The translations under genes were made by a program, and so were the position numbers. From Latrodectus hesperus (lineage: Eukaryota; Arthropoda; Arachnida; Araneae; Theridiidae), in assembly GCA_037975125.1 (NCBI GenBank), contig CM075851.1, forward strand, positions 76,201,349-76,265,348: 64,000 nucleotides of DNA, read 5' to 3'. The notes below the pieces were generated by a model. The model did no database searches, was not told where the DNA came from, and saw only the letters and a program-made list of their open reading frames with translations. Positions 36,501 through 48,150 of the stretch are shown here, one piece after another; within the stretch, counting starts at the first letter, position 1; each line of letters opens with the position of its first letter.

Positions 36501-38699
36501 GTAAACAATCGTGTATATTTGTATAGACGATCGTGTATATTAGCTTAAGCTAAAAAAAGCATTGTGGAAAGTTTATGGAAATGATGTAAACATTTAATTG
36601 AATTGAAGAAGAAATAAAAAAGAAAAATGTAATTTAATGCTTTGAAATTTTATAGCATAGTGCTTTAAGTAGTGACAAATAAAATTTATTTATCCAAACT
36701 TAAAATTAACATAAATGTTTTTGTCATTTCAGCTAATAAAAAGATATTTTCATATTTAAACTTTATAAAGAAGGAAAGTTTTACAAAACATCTGTGGTTA
36801 AGAAATAGAGAAATATGAAATGATAAAGCGTGTTTCTGTTTCACTTACAATGTATATTTCAGTGTAAACTTTTTGTTAAATGTGGTAAAGTTAAAAGAGA
36901 GTTATTAAAATACACATTTATAATAAACTTGTAAAAGTTGTGTTTGATCACTTGGTTACAGTCAACATGACAATAAAATGAGAAAAAAAATAAAGGCTGA
37001 AGCATTTTTATACTAAAATTAGACTTGAAACAATAATTGGTGGTAAATATTTGGATTAATAGTTTAACATTTATATCTTTTTCTTTGATTTTTTTATAAA
37101 TTCAATATAATTTTATCTTATACGTAAATTGCTCTATACAATAAAAATTTTTCTTTTTAGTGACTAATTAATTAGATACAAATTTCAAACAAAGAAAACT
37201 TGTTTCATTTTTAAAACAAGAATCTGAAGAGAAATCTTAAGAACGGGTTATTTAATATCATTAATACAAATATTTAACGGTCTATCATTACAATCTCACT
37301 TCATTTGTATTTAGTATCGATACATCTATTCTAAATCAAGGAGTGCTTTCTTCTACTTAATGTTATATAACAAACCAAATTTGAAATATTATTTAATAAT
37401 AAATAAATTCGGTTTGAAATTCTCTTAAAAAGTAAATTTTTGAAAATAGTTTTGAAATATTATCAAAACGTTAGGGATATGGTAATGTAAATTGATTTTT
37501 GGATAAATTAATAACATTTGTTGTGTTATATTAGGTATAAAATCAAGAACTTAAAATCGATTATTGTTATTACTGTTGAAAATTATTTTTGATTCTTTAC
37601 TAGATGGCTATTAATGCAATCTTGAATTCCGTTTTTCGCGTTTACGTTTCTTAACAGTTTAAAGGGTTGAACTGAATTAATTTATATAATACTTATTAAT
37701 CATTAAGTACAAACTGTTTTATTCTAAATATGAATCAAGAAAAAAAGTGTTAACTTTAAAATATCGAGAAACATTTTCTAAAAAATTTACAAATCAATTA
37801 AAAGATTTAATTTTTAGAAATATAAATATTCCTATTTAAAATCAAGATTTCTACAAACAAAAGAAAAATATCCTAATGTATTTTATTTAAATTTTATTTT
37901 CGAATTAGTATAAAAAAATAGCAATTTTATGTCTTAAAATTTAATAACACTTTCAAATTGAAATAAATAGAAAATTGATTATTTTTTACTGAAAAAAATA
38001 TATTAATTTAAGAATAGTGGCAAATTATAGAAATAATTAGAAATTAGAACTTTTTATATAAGTAGAAATCTTTATAAAAAATATAGTCACAAAAAGGATT
38101 TTTAGTGAAATATAAAATATTTTGATAATACCATTCTATAAGATTTGCTAAGTAAAATATATTTCCTACAATGCATTTATTGGTAAATTATTTTTTCTTG
38201 ACTAAAAAATAACTATTCATATTTCGAGATTATCCAATAGAGATGGATTTTAAACATATCGATTCCTTTTTTTTTATCTATTATTGGGTGTATCTACAAA
38301 ATGTGATATTCTGTGATTCAAGTTATAAAGTTAATTCAAACCATTGTAGTAAAATCACAATGTTTTGTCTTAAATAAAGTATATAAATTTTATTTGGATA
38401 AAATTATTAATTATGTGTTACAAACCATATAGATCACGTTATAAATATTAAAAAATTATAATATAAAAGAAAAATCGAAATTGTTACGCACGAGGAAATA
38501 AAAACTGTTTTCATCAATAAAGCGTTCAGAGGAGTTCCATCAAATTAAAAAAACAAAACAAAAAACTTTTTAGCATGCTAGAACCAATTTCGGAACTGAA
38601 CCGTTTAAATTAACCTTACAAACGAGTTAATGATGATAAGAAAAACAATCAAAAGTTGTCAGTAATGCGAAGAAAACTTGGGTTAACTGTTAAATTTCA
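33561..38699. other. Long AT-rich stretch
   Basis: No exon is recognised in 5.1 kb. It holds a short CA run (about 34359-34374) and a 16-base A run (34431-34446) followed by GAAAGATAAC, possibly the tail of an old retroposed sequence. A mildly GC-raised patch lies at 35390-35600. Confidence 0.5.
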
Positions 38700-38710
38700 C
38701 GTTCCCAAAG

Positions 38711-38923
38711 TCCGTGTCTTCGTGGGTAATGAGCCTCACGCGCTATAAGCAGGGGCCACTTGACCCGGTGTGTCTCTCTGTGTCAACGCGTGTGACAAAA
38801 CTGGCCCTAGCTCTGGTAGATGGCGGTCACAATCTGACCCCGGACATTATTGTATTTTCCCTCAGATTGTTTTGCATGCAGCGCACCTCGAAAATAACGC
38901 CTCACTCTTGCAGCACAACAGAG
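38711..38923 (+). CDS. Candidate internal exon in a GC-rich island
   Basis: The island contrasts strongly with its flanks. One plus frame is open through all 71 codons. It starts after TTCACGTTCCCAAAG, a plausible 3' splice site ending at 38710. It ends at GAG followed by GTGCGTAAAT, a plausible 5' splice site with intron start at 38924. Length is a multiple of three. The frame includes SVSSWVMSLTRYKQGPLDP, then VDGGHNLTPDIIVFSLRLFC; no family is recognised. A GATGGCGG motif (YY1/Pho-type core, about 38819-38826) and CpGs such as TCAACGCGTGTGAC would also fit a regulatory element. Confidence 0.25.
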
Positions 38924-41900
38924 GTGCGTAAATCAGTTTTTTAGTATGTTTTCCTTTGTGCAGCCGAAAGCGGAAGATATCGGCTACTGTACGAATACTG
39001 GATGTATTTTCTTTTATTACAGTTCAAACAGTCAGTGGTGTGTAATCGGGAGGTGAAAGAATAAAAAAAGAATTTTTAGAATATTGTAAATGCTACTTCA
39101 TAAACATACCGCGATATTTTTTATAAGCCATTGAATATTTTCAGGAAAATTTGAATTGATAAGTTGGTTTTATGGAAATATTTCCTCAAGATATTTTATA
39201 CAAATAAGCAAACAATCTGATAATGATAGATGAAGAGCTATGATTTATGCTGATAAATATAATAATAAGATATCACAAGCGATATCATTTTTAAATTTAA
39301 ATTTTTTATCACTCTTTGTTTTTATCAAATTTTCATCTTATGTTCATGTTTATCATTGTTATTGGAAACTAATCATAAGAAATTTATTCTATTTTGAAAA
39401 GTGAAAATAGAAAATATGAAATAATCTTACTTTTCTTACGAAATTTGGAGATTCTAAACTGGCAAACTTTTATGCTTTAGAATGAATTATTATGTATCAG
39501 AATTTTTCTCTTTATCCCCTTTTTTAATTATAGCAAAGAGGACGCCAGGAAAATTTGAAATGATAATTTATTTATACTTGGTATTTATTACTGATCCACT
39601 TTTGTGATTTTCATTTGAAGGTTGTATAAACATGATAGCCTTAAATGCGTTAAGATTAAATCAACCACCTGCTTATAGGAAAGCAGCTTTTTTAATAATA
39701 GCAGTACTAATACCTTAACCTATCGGGAACATTAGTTTTGAATTAACCATTAATTGGAAATATTTTTATCATTGAAAAATTATAAAAAACAAAGCTCTTT
39801 ATAGATCTCCTAATTCATGTTAATGTGAATAATTTAAATCATTAAGTTTTGATTTGATGCATGTGAACTTGTTAAGACGATCAAATATTTATCAGTAGGT
39901 ACAAACAAATAAGAACATTTCTCTTGCCTTATTTTATAATTTACTGAATTTAAAAGAAGTGTAGATACTGAGAGAAATAATAATTTTACTAAAACATAAT
40001 CTGAGTTAAGATCTGAGAGTTAAATGACTATAAAAAGCTTCTTTAGTTGATAAGATAGAATTGTTTAGAAATTTATTATATCTGCTTTCCAGGTTATAAA
40101 ATGAAGTTTCAGCAAATTTTGGGCAACTCAAGATAACTGGGATGGGAGACTTTTGTCACTGCACGTACTCTGAGACACGACGTTATGTTGTTATTCCTCT
40201 TCAGCTACAGAGCAGAATCATAAATCTCTCTGATGGCCATTTCTGTTACGCCAGAAAATGTTTTTTCAACCTTTAGTCCCGGAACACCAAGCGGCAACTT
40301 CATTTAGCTAAGATTAATGACGTAACAAAATCAACTTCTTTGTTAGAAACATTTTTCAGTTCTGGAAAAATGGATATTTAATTATTTCAGCGATTAAAAT
40401 AGATTAAAATTTATCAAAATTAAACAATGGTTTCACACTTCTGGAATAATAAACATGTAATTTTATGGGTAAAAAGCTCACTATAAGGAAATCTTTCTAC
40501 AAGGAACAGTTCATAGCAACGAAATGTCCATTAAAGCATAAAACTTTGTAAATAATAATGCTGAAACTATTACCTATTTAATGTCATAAGAGTCATTTTA
40601 TAGCAAATTTTCTTTAGATATTCATTTTATTGATTTTTTAAAAATTTTTGACGCGAGAGCTTCTAATATCTCAAATTATTTATGCATATTTTCATTTCTT
40701 TATATGCAACATGAAATAGTTAACAAATTTCTCATAGCAATAGAATGTATTTAAAAAATAATCCATGCTTGAATCCTAATTGTTACTGAAACGGAGCTAC
40801 ATTTCCTAAATTACTTGGAGGATACATTTTGAATAATTTAAAAATTGAAAAAAAATTCGGGATGGTTACAATTATTCCGAAAATATGGACACGATAATTA
40901 AACCACATCAAAAATTAAAGTATTACCTTATTCACACAAAATTAATAAAATAAAGTAAAACACTCATTCAATTTTCAGCTAACATTTAAAAGTGAAAAAT
41001 AAAACATGGAGGAATTAAGAAAATGTAAACGAAATCCTTCTGATTAAAATAACTAGAAATTCAGACTAGTATTATTCTAAATTAATGAGTACATTTTCAT
41101 TTTTGGAAATTTTATGCATGTATTGAATGCATATTATTACTATAAATTGAAAATGTTTAGAAACATATCTCAACAACTAAGCAGTTTACAACATAGTTGC
41201 ATTCTGACAAATTTTTCATATGGAACATAGCGATTTTGTTTTTAAGAAAGTTTGCTAAATCCATAATTATTTTCACGTGCTTTCAAAGCACTCGTAATTC
41301 AACTAAGATTAAAATTTTAAATTTAGTAGTTTTGAATTAAAATTTTGATGACAGCTTAGCCAATTTTATGTGTAGTACAAATGACTAATAATTGAAAATA
41401 AAAGTAACAGGATTATTTGAAAAGCAACTTCATAGTAAAGAAGTAGTTTTTAAACCCATTTGTTAAAATAAGTTTCTGATAATCCTGGAGTAATACTTCT
41501 AATTTGCTAATGTATCTTCTTAGCGATTTGATTATTATGATAATCTATTAGTGCATTTTTAGATAATCTGATACATCATTACAATTTCTGCTCTTGGCAA
41601 CTGAGAGAAAAATAATGTATCCTCCTTTCCTCAGGGTCCTGGGTGGGCCCTGGCCTTCTCAAGTATTTTAAAACAATACATAGCGACTAAATATGTATTT
41701 ACTAATCGATATTTTTAGATTAAAATGTTGATTCAAAATAAGATACATGGTTTTAATTCAAGAGCTTTACTCACTTAATCTGTGTTAATGTAAATAAGGT
41801 AATTTCTGGAAAAAAATTTATTCAATTTGTTAAAACATGATGAAAGTCTATGTAAAATACGACATTATACATAAAATATTGCACTAATCAATTCTTTATT

Positions 41901-42845
41901 ATTTAGAAAGCAAACCAATGAAAATCCAAAAATCAGAAGCATTATAAGAGAATTACTCTAAAATCTCTTAATATATCATTTTGCCTAGTAAATTTTTTAC
42001 TGTACCATGTTGCTTAGTAAATGTATAATGTAATGAATTATGAAATTAAAGGTAATTTTTTCAATTTTGTTAAATGATATTTTATATTTCACATTATCAT
42101 AGCATTCTGCTCTCTAAATATACCATAACAATAAATAGCATTTATGTGTAATAATTTAAAATGAAATTTCTATAATGAATTACAAAACAATACATTTATG
42201 CCCTGTTTTATTCCCATTATAGCATCAAAATTTTGATTGAGAACAATAAATATTAATGCTTGACATTATTAGTCAAAATATAAGAAAATATAATATTCTG
42301 AATGAGGTTTGATTGCTTAATAAAATTATGTATTTGTAACTGAAAGTAACAAAATTGTGAAATGAAAACATCCCAAAACATCCGACGATTATAAATTTCA
42401 TTAAAAAAGTGATTAAATAATGAATCACAATGCTATAACGCAATTTATATCGATTTAAAAATTACAAAAATTGTAGCGCAATTTTGAAAATACAGACCCA
42501 TTTAGATTAACCTTTTCACTTACGAATTTCTTTTTTTAAGAATTGATCAATCAAAATAGGGATGGATTATTGAATTTGTTTGCCCTTGTCCTTACAAAAC
42601 TTTTTTTTTCATTTTAAGAGGATGGTGTTTATTGAGGAGATTAAATCGTCTTGATTGACAGCTCAATAAAAAAGGAGCAGAGGACTCAAGGATAAGAAGT
42701 TGGTAACATTAAATTTAAGAAAAAGTAACGCACAGTTATTTCTTAGTTAAAGAATAGCATAAATGTTTTTGTTGATGATTACCAATTGTGTTGAAAGATG
42801 TAATTCTTTAATAGTAATGTAAATCCTTAATGGTAATTTCTAATA
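38924..42845. other. AT-rich stretch with two small GC patches
   Basis: A patch at 40120-40320 reads AISVTPENVFSTF in one frame, vaguely like a hAT dimerisation motif but too short to call. A patch at 41625-41665 is GC-rich, with CAGGG...CCCTG inverted arms. Nothing else is supported. Confidence 0.45.
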
Positions 42846-42846
42846 C

Positions 42847-42869
42847 TGGTAATAATAATAATAATAATA
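42847..42869. repeat. (AAT)n short tandem repeat
   Basis: A run of TAATAATAATAATAATAATA. Confidence 0.9.
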
Positions 42870-43516
42870 GAGTTGTAAATAGGTCAATCAAGATTTCAGA
42901 AGTTAAATTTTTGTAACCCAAAATGACTGCTTATCAATTAATTTGATTGAAAAAACTTTGAAATTTTTCAATTTATACTAAGCTTTTGAAAACAAGAAAA
43001 GATTGCTGTACCTTATATTAGAAAAGGTTTTGATTTAATGTTTAATATTATTAAATTTAATTAATATCAAAATCTGAAAGCAATTAATCTTACATCTTAC
43101 ACTAATAAATGTATAGAATTCTTATTTATAGTTCTATAGATTTTTAAAACTTGAACAATCAATCACTCAATATAAAAGTAAGCAACATTTAATTTGTATC
43201 ATTTAAATCAGATAAACTATCTGTTTCCATAAATTATCAGTTTCATCATTAACATTTAAAAAAAATTTAGATTTTATTACATTTTCATTTTTTTCTTTTT
43301 GTCAACTCGAAGTTGATCAAATCAATTCTTGCAATTTTAATCTGTGTTCAATTGGTGATGTCGCCATCTGATACCTTTTTTCTCAAATATTCAGTTATAC
43401 CAGTGGAGAAACATGAGAACTCATAACTGGTTGAACTGCATTAACTATCACTTTTGCAACAATCAAGTGCTGATCTTGGTTTTGTGTTCAGCAAGACTAA
43501 TTAAAATTATTTTTCC
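42870..43516. other. AT-rich stretch, nothing recognised
   Basis: No supported feature before the SINE insertion. Confidence 0.5.
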
Positions 43517-43530
43517 TATCTAAATCTACA
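43517..43530. repeat. Left target-site duplication of the SINE
   Basis: TATCTAAATCTACA, repeated exactly at 43745-43758 on the other side of the SINE. Confidence 0.9.
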
Positions 43531-43744
43531 GAGCTCCGTTGGTTGAGGACGTGTCCACGTTAATATGTGACGTCCAAAGTCCATCCGCGGGTGTGGCATG
43601 CACGCGGAGGGGAGGGTGCCAGCTCAGGTGTGACCTCGTCACCTGATTGTGGTTCAAAATTACGAGGCACTTGGTGATGGGTGAGTACTCCAAACCCGTT
43701 AAACTAAAGGTACAGTCCAGGGCTCGCCTGCATTGCTATGTATG
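43531..43744 (+). mobile_element. tRNA-derived SINE with intact target-site duplication
   Basis: A 214-bp GC-rich block sits between two perfect 14-bp copies of TATCTAAATCTACA. It begins GAGCTCCGTTGGTTGAGG, where AGCTCCGTTGG (43532-43542) matches a pol III A box. CGTCCAAAGTCC (about 43572-43583) lies at tRNA-like spacing as a diverged B box. A later GTGGTTCAAAATTACG (from about 43649) is an alternative B-box-like motif. It ends GCATTGCTATGTATG with no long A tail. Related sequence occurs at 54922-55070 and 62009-62075. The exact target duplication shows insertion by target-primed reverse transcription and suggests this is the youngest of the copies. No coding capacity; it would depend on a LINE partner not present here. 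Confidence 0.88.
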
Positions 43745-43758
43745 TATCTAAATCTACA
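43745..43758. repeat. Right target-site duplication of the SINE
   Basis: A perfect copy of 43517-43530. Confidence 0.9.
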
Positions 43759-44214
43759 AACATTTGTATTTGAATTAAAAACAAGACTGTTTTGCTTAAT
43801 ATTTAACTATGCAAAAGTCGAAAGAATAGTATTTAACATAATTAACGCCAGTGGTGGAACAAGAGATCGTATATGACTGAATTTGATTGTGTTTGACAAG
43901 ACTAATTAAAATTATTTTCCCTACCTTAATCTACAATTAAATATTATTTGAATGAAAAGAGTATTTTATTTAACATTTAAGTATGCAAAAGTGGAAATAA
44001 GACTATAGTTAGCTTATAAAAGCGTAAGTTATGACGTTATTATTCACTTAAAAATGATAAAGTAGTATACAAAAATGAAGGAACTGATTATTTTATAACT
44101 AAGTCAAATATATGAAACATAAAATGTTTCATAAAAAGATAAGATAGTTTAAATAAAGTAATCACAAAAAATTACAAAAGAGTTAATAGTAGTTTACTTT
44201 TTGTAATATCAGTT

Positions 44215-44217
<3 letters not shown>
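43759..44217. other. AT-rich stretch, nothing recognised
   Basis: ACTAATTAAAATTATTTT(CC)CTA, present just left of the SINE, recurs near 43902-43923, followed again by a TAATCTACA-like string. This suggests an old local duplication predating the SINE. Confidence 0.45.

Positions 44218-44287
<70 letters not shown>
44218..44287. repeat. (TA)n microsatellite
   Basis: A pure TA tract of about 70 bases. Confidence 0.95.
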
Positions 44288-44289
<2 letters not shown>

Positions 44290-45463
44290 CATAATCAGCA
44301 ATTTCAGGTTGATTTTCAGATTTCTGATTGTAAATTAATCAGATTATAATGCTTTTTATTTGATAATATTTTGAAATAACTTTCTAATCACAATACTTTA
44401 AACCTTTGCTGATGATTTTTATTTTCAGGTAAAACATGCAAATAATGTTTCTTTCGTAATGTTTCACCTGTAAGTAAGATTTTTCCAAAGTTTATCTATT
44501 CTGATTACACATATGTAATGCATTAAAAATAATTTAACAATTTAATTAACAATTAATATTTTAAGATTTGTATTAACACAATTTAAGATTAAATAGAGAC
44601 AAATTCAAGGCATTCTAAATAAATTATTTTAATTTTGAAATTTTTCATTGTTTTAAATAGAATTATAAAAAAAACATTTTTAGGGAAAAGTAAAATTTTG
44701 AACAAAAAATATTCATCTTTCAAAAGCATACTCAATATCTGAAATAACTCAAATATGAAGGGCTTTTCTAAAAAAGTAAAAGGCAGACGAAAAAAATTCC
44801 ATAAGAGATTATGTTGAAGAAAAATTTATAGCCAAATTATGAAACAAGCATAAAAATACTGTTTATATTTTCATTTCTTGTTTTTGATAATATAGTCAAG
44901 TCTTAATGAGAAATTATGTCTGACTTGTCACCACCACAGTACGTACATTATAATTATGAATAGACATAAAAACACAAATTTTCCCATTTAAATTTTCAAT
45001 CAAGATTTTAACTGAATCAAAAATCGCTTACCACACCCAGACGATATTGTCAATGTTTAAGTCAATTTCATAATGTTTTTCTCAAACTTTCGAAAAACGA
45101 AATTCAGTTTTAATCATGTAATTATAGGCTAGACCAGATATTGCCGATTGATCACTGAGTAAAATAGAACAGACGATTTTTTTAGACTTCGAGTAGTTTT
45201 ATATTTTTTTATAATATCGTCTAACATTTCTCCGTATCATCTGAAAAGTCTAATTATATGACCCGAAGAGAAACTAATCGTAATTTGCGTGGCGAAAGAA
45301 TGATGGATAACCCCATTTATTAAGCAGATATATAGAAAAATGATTCAGAGTCCAAAAATAAAAACAAAATTAGTCCGGAATATTTTAAAACCATTATAAA
45401 AAATAAAAAATGGCTTTAAATAAACATAAATTTCAAATAAATCTCAATAAATTGCAACTCAGA
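44288..45463. other. AT-rich stretch, nothing recognised
   Basis: No supported feature. 45120-45300 is slightly GC-richer. Confidence 0.5.
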
Positions 45464-45545
45464 TAAATACGAGGTACAATATATATAAATATATACATGT
45501 AAATTGTACCTCGTATTTACACGCATACATGGTATGTATGCGTGT
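45464..45545. repeat. Two adjacent perfect hairpins
   Basis: First stem: 45464-45480 (TAAATACGAGGTACAAT) pairs with 45503-45519 around a TA-rich 22-nt loop. Second stem: ACACGCATACAT (45519-45530) pairs with ATGTATGCGTGT (45534-45545) around the 3-nt loop GGT. They share their junction base. An impure TA/TACA tract follows to about 45597. Confidence 0.9.
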
Positions 45546-45597
45546 GTATATACATATGTATATAAATATATACATATATATACACGCACATGCACAC

Positions 45598-45750
45598 TAC
45601 TAGTCATAAAATCCTTATACAGAGAAGATATAAGAATAACAAAAAGACATTTATTGGAAAAACATTTTGCTAGATATGACAAGTGATTAAAGAAAATTAG
45701 AAGTACAGGTGCAAGAGAAATTAGTAACTAGAACACTTATAATATTAAAT
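45598..45750. other. AT-rich flank of the repeat pair
   Basis: No supported gene. AACACTTATA, the start of the following repeat, already occurs at 45732-45741. Confidence 0.4.
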
Positions 45751-45846
45751 AACACTTATACAGATGGGTATTCAGTCAAACATAAATTGATTGATATTTA
45801 TAGATATAGATATTTATGTGGCGATTCCTAAACTTATTGACTGTAG
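45751..45846 (-). repeat. Terminal-repeat-like block, copy 1
   Basis: A block of about 95 bp present twice in direct orientation (copy 2 at 45941-46034). On the minus strand it begins CTACAGTCAATAAGTTTAGG, and the CAGTC start is typical of Tc1/mariner termini. It ends with a string reading AACACTTATACAGATGGG on the plus strand. Copies differ by scattered changes and small indels in the middle. Possible solo terminal inverted repeat. Confidence 0.75.
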
Positions 45847-45940
45847 TGATTGGAGAAACTTTTTCAATTGGTGTGATATTTTTTATTAGCCAAATTTTTT
45901 TACTGCTCAGACTAGGAGAGCATGCCATCTAGATAACAAT

Positions 45941-46034
45941 AACACCTATACAGATGGGCAGTCAGTCAAACATAAATTACAGGATATTTATAGATATATT
46001 TATATATAGCGATTCCTAAACTTATTGACTGTAG
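45941..46034 (-). repeat. Terminal-repeat-like block, copy 2
   Basis: Second copy of the block at 45751-45846. On the minus strand its CTACAGTCAATAAGTTTAGG start directly abuts the truncated Tc1 transposase relic at 46036, so the two may be parts of one decayed element or a nested insertion. Confidence 0.75.
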
Positions 46035-46035
46035 A

Positions 46036-46440
46036 CATTTTTGTATCCAGGAAGATCCACACAATACTGGAGCAACATGCGGCTATACATTTTACTCTGG
46101 TGATAAATAGTGTTAGCTAAAGACCCAATAAAGGTTGAAGACACAGGTCTAATCGAAGCAGAACTGTAAGATCTATTATTCTGAGTTTCCTCAATGCAAA
46201 TGAGGCATGCGCGGGCGTCTAATGATATCCCATAATATTATTCTAAGTAATGGCTTAATATGACGATATCGAATGCACACTGGCAATATGTGTTCTCCAC
46301 AATGCCGCTAAACACCCATGCGATTATCATTATTTCTGTGGCTAGAACTGGGATTTGCTTGAAAAAACAAATCATGTTTGCATTCAAATTCGTCGTTGAT
46401 CGCATTATTGAAGTCGTAATTTAAGAAATAATGATACATT
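46036..46440 (-). pseudogene. Decayed Tc1-type transposase, middle part
   Basis: Read on the minus strand, this aligns base by base with 53855-54245 of the Tc1 element in this window. Clear landmarks are TCAATAATGCGATCAACGAC (local counterpart TCAATGGTGTGATCAGCGAC), GCGGCATTGTGGAGAACACA, and CCGCATGTTGCTCCAGTATT preceding TTCCTGGATACAAA. In protein terms these correspond to the WCDQR, RHCGER and PHVA...FLDT segments around the first and second catalytic Asp. The reading frame is broken by many stops. The relic still has the G run that the 53-54 kb copy lost at its second frameshift. Homology stops at the terminal-repeat-like block, so the C-terminal third is missing. Confidence 0.88.
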
Positions 46441-47159
46441 AATTAATTGATGAAAAATTTTAATGCTAACATAAAATTAAATATAACGAAAATAGTTCCT
46501 TACTATAAATTAAAACAAAGAAAGGAAACATTATGTAACGTTTATAATACTTTTTTATGGAAAAATATATTTTCCTACAATTATTGGAAATGATGTATTC
46601 GGAAAAATTGAAAATATGAGATTATGAATGCATTTCTTCTTTTAAGATACAATTCATGCAAAATTATTTAAATTATATGTTTTGTCTTGTATTCTTATTT
46701 TAACGTATCTTTTGTGTTCTTCTTATAGACAAAATTACATTTTCAAAATAATGCTCCAAAAATCAATTGAAAATTCATATTATTTATTGAATTTTTTGCT
46801 TATTTCGGAAAAAAAAATATTTTCTATATATTTTCCAAGTACTTTTTTTTGGTCAAATTTAAATAAATTTTGGTATTGAGAATTTAAGGAATGGAAATAG
46901 TTTACACGAAATTGATGCAAATTAAATTCACAAGAAAAAAATTAATTAAAAACGTCTTCTTTTTCCTGAACTTTGATTAAAATGAATAAGAATAAAAAGT
47001 AATTTCTCGAGGAATTTAAAAAAATAACCTGTTTAGTTGGGGGTAGGAAAGATAATAGAATCAACAAATGATCTGAAGCGCGAAATGTACACAATAAAAT
47101 TTTTTTTATTTTTATTTTGCTTTCTCCAACAAAATGGGTTAAACATACAGTTAGCAAAC
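46441..47159. other. AT-rich stretch, nothing recognised
   Basis: It should contain the N-terminal part of the Tc1 relic but is not readable. The frames at 46682-46879 and 46942-47157 look like chance. Confidence 0.45.
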
Positions 47160-47420
47160 AATTCCTTTCGACCGCTGTGAGTTCCAGTATGCGTCGTTTG
47201 GCCTTTCAACACTTAAATAACAGCGGAGGACCCATTTAACTTTCACCGCGACCCTCTCAGCATCCTTCCCTTAATCTTCTTCACATATTATAAGGGAAAC
47301 CAACTGAAGAGCAAGCATTATTTTAAAGCCCTTATTTACCGAATCTCTTATTCATACTTGAATAAAGATGACTTCACATCATCGGGGTTAACGTGCCATT
47401 CATTTTGAAGTTTCATAGCT
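47160..47420. other. GC-raised non-coding island
   Basis: Higher GC and several CpGs (for example TTTCACCGCGACCCTCTCAG near 47240) without an open frame. Candidate conserved regulatory element. Confidence 0.3.
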
Positions 47421-48055
47421 TAATATTGAATTAAAGAAATTTCTTATTCACTAAACTATAGAAATTAGTGAATGTAAGGTCATGCACTCTTAGTGATCTT
47501 TCATTTATGAAATACTTGATGGAACTTCATTATTTTCAATTACGAATTAAACTGCGTTTTGATGAAGCTTACTCACAACACGATTTAATGATGGTAATTT
47601 CATAAAAATCGTTTGCCGCAACGAAATTATGTCATCGTTTGGTATAACTAATATGAGAATTAATGTATTATGGGCGTTTTTAAAATTAAATTATGTATTT
47701 AAATATAAATAGTTATATTTTGAAATGATATTTACATATGAATAATTTTCTGATTTGTAATAACTGATATTTGAACATCAACTGTACACAAGTTTGCATA
47801 GATTTAATTTAACGTGAAAGACAGGGAAAGCTGAAAAGATTTTAAATTAATATTTTAAGACGATTTTCTTAAAAATTGTTAAATAAAAGGACTATATCAG
47901 TGCAATTTAAAACAATATCTTCATTGAACAAATGATCAAACAAATATATTCCATGATATTTTTTATTTGTAAAAATAAAAGTGGTATGCAGATGCAAATT
48001 ATAAACCAAACTGCAATCTAAAATTGCATATAAATAATAAGAAAGGAATGGTTAA
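47421..48055. other. AT-rich stretch, nothing recognised
   Basis: No supported feature. Confidence 0.5.
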
Positions 48056-48150
48056 ATATTATAATATTTATTAAATTTATTAAAAATTTGTTATTAAAAT
48101 TTTATTTATTAAAATTTTATTTATTATTAAATTATATTTATTAAAATTTT
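48056..48150. repeat. Imperfect tandem repeat, TTTATTAAAAT unit
   Basis: Several copies of (T)TTATTAAAATTT with small spacers. Confidence 0.65.

Noticed and set aside
40120..40330. Possible hAT dimerisation motif (AISVTPENVFSTF)
   Set aside because: Only about 13 residues fit, with a gap, and the expected sequence after it is absent. Too weak to call.
41625..41665. GC-rich patch with CAGGG...CCCTG arms
   Set aside because: Five-base arms are within chance, and no tRNA box or repeat partner was found.
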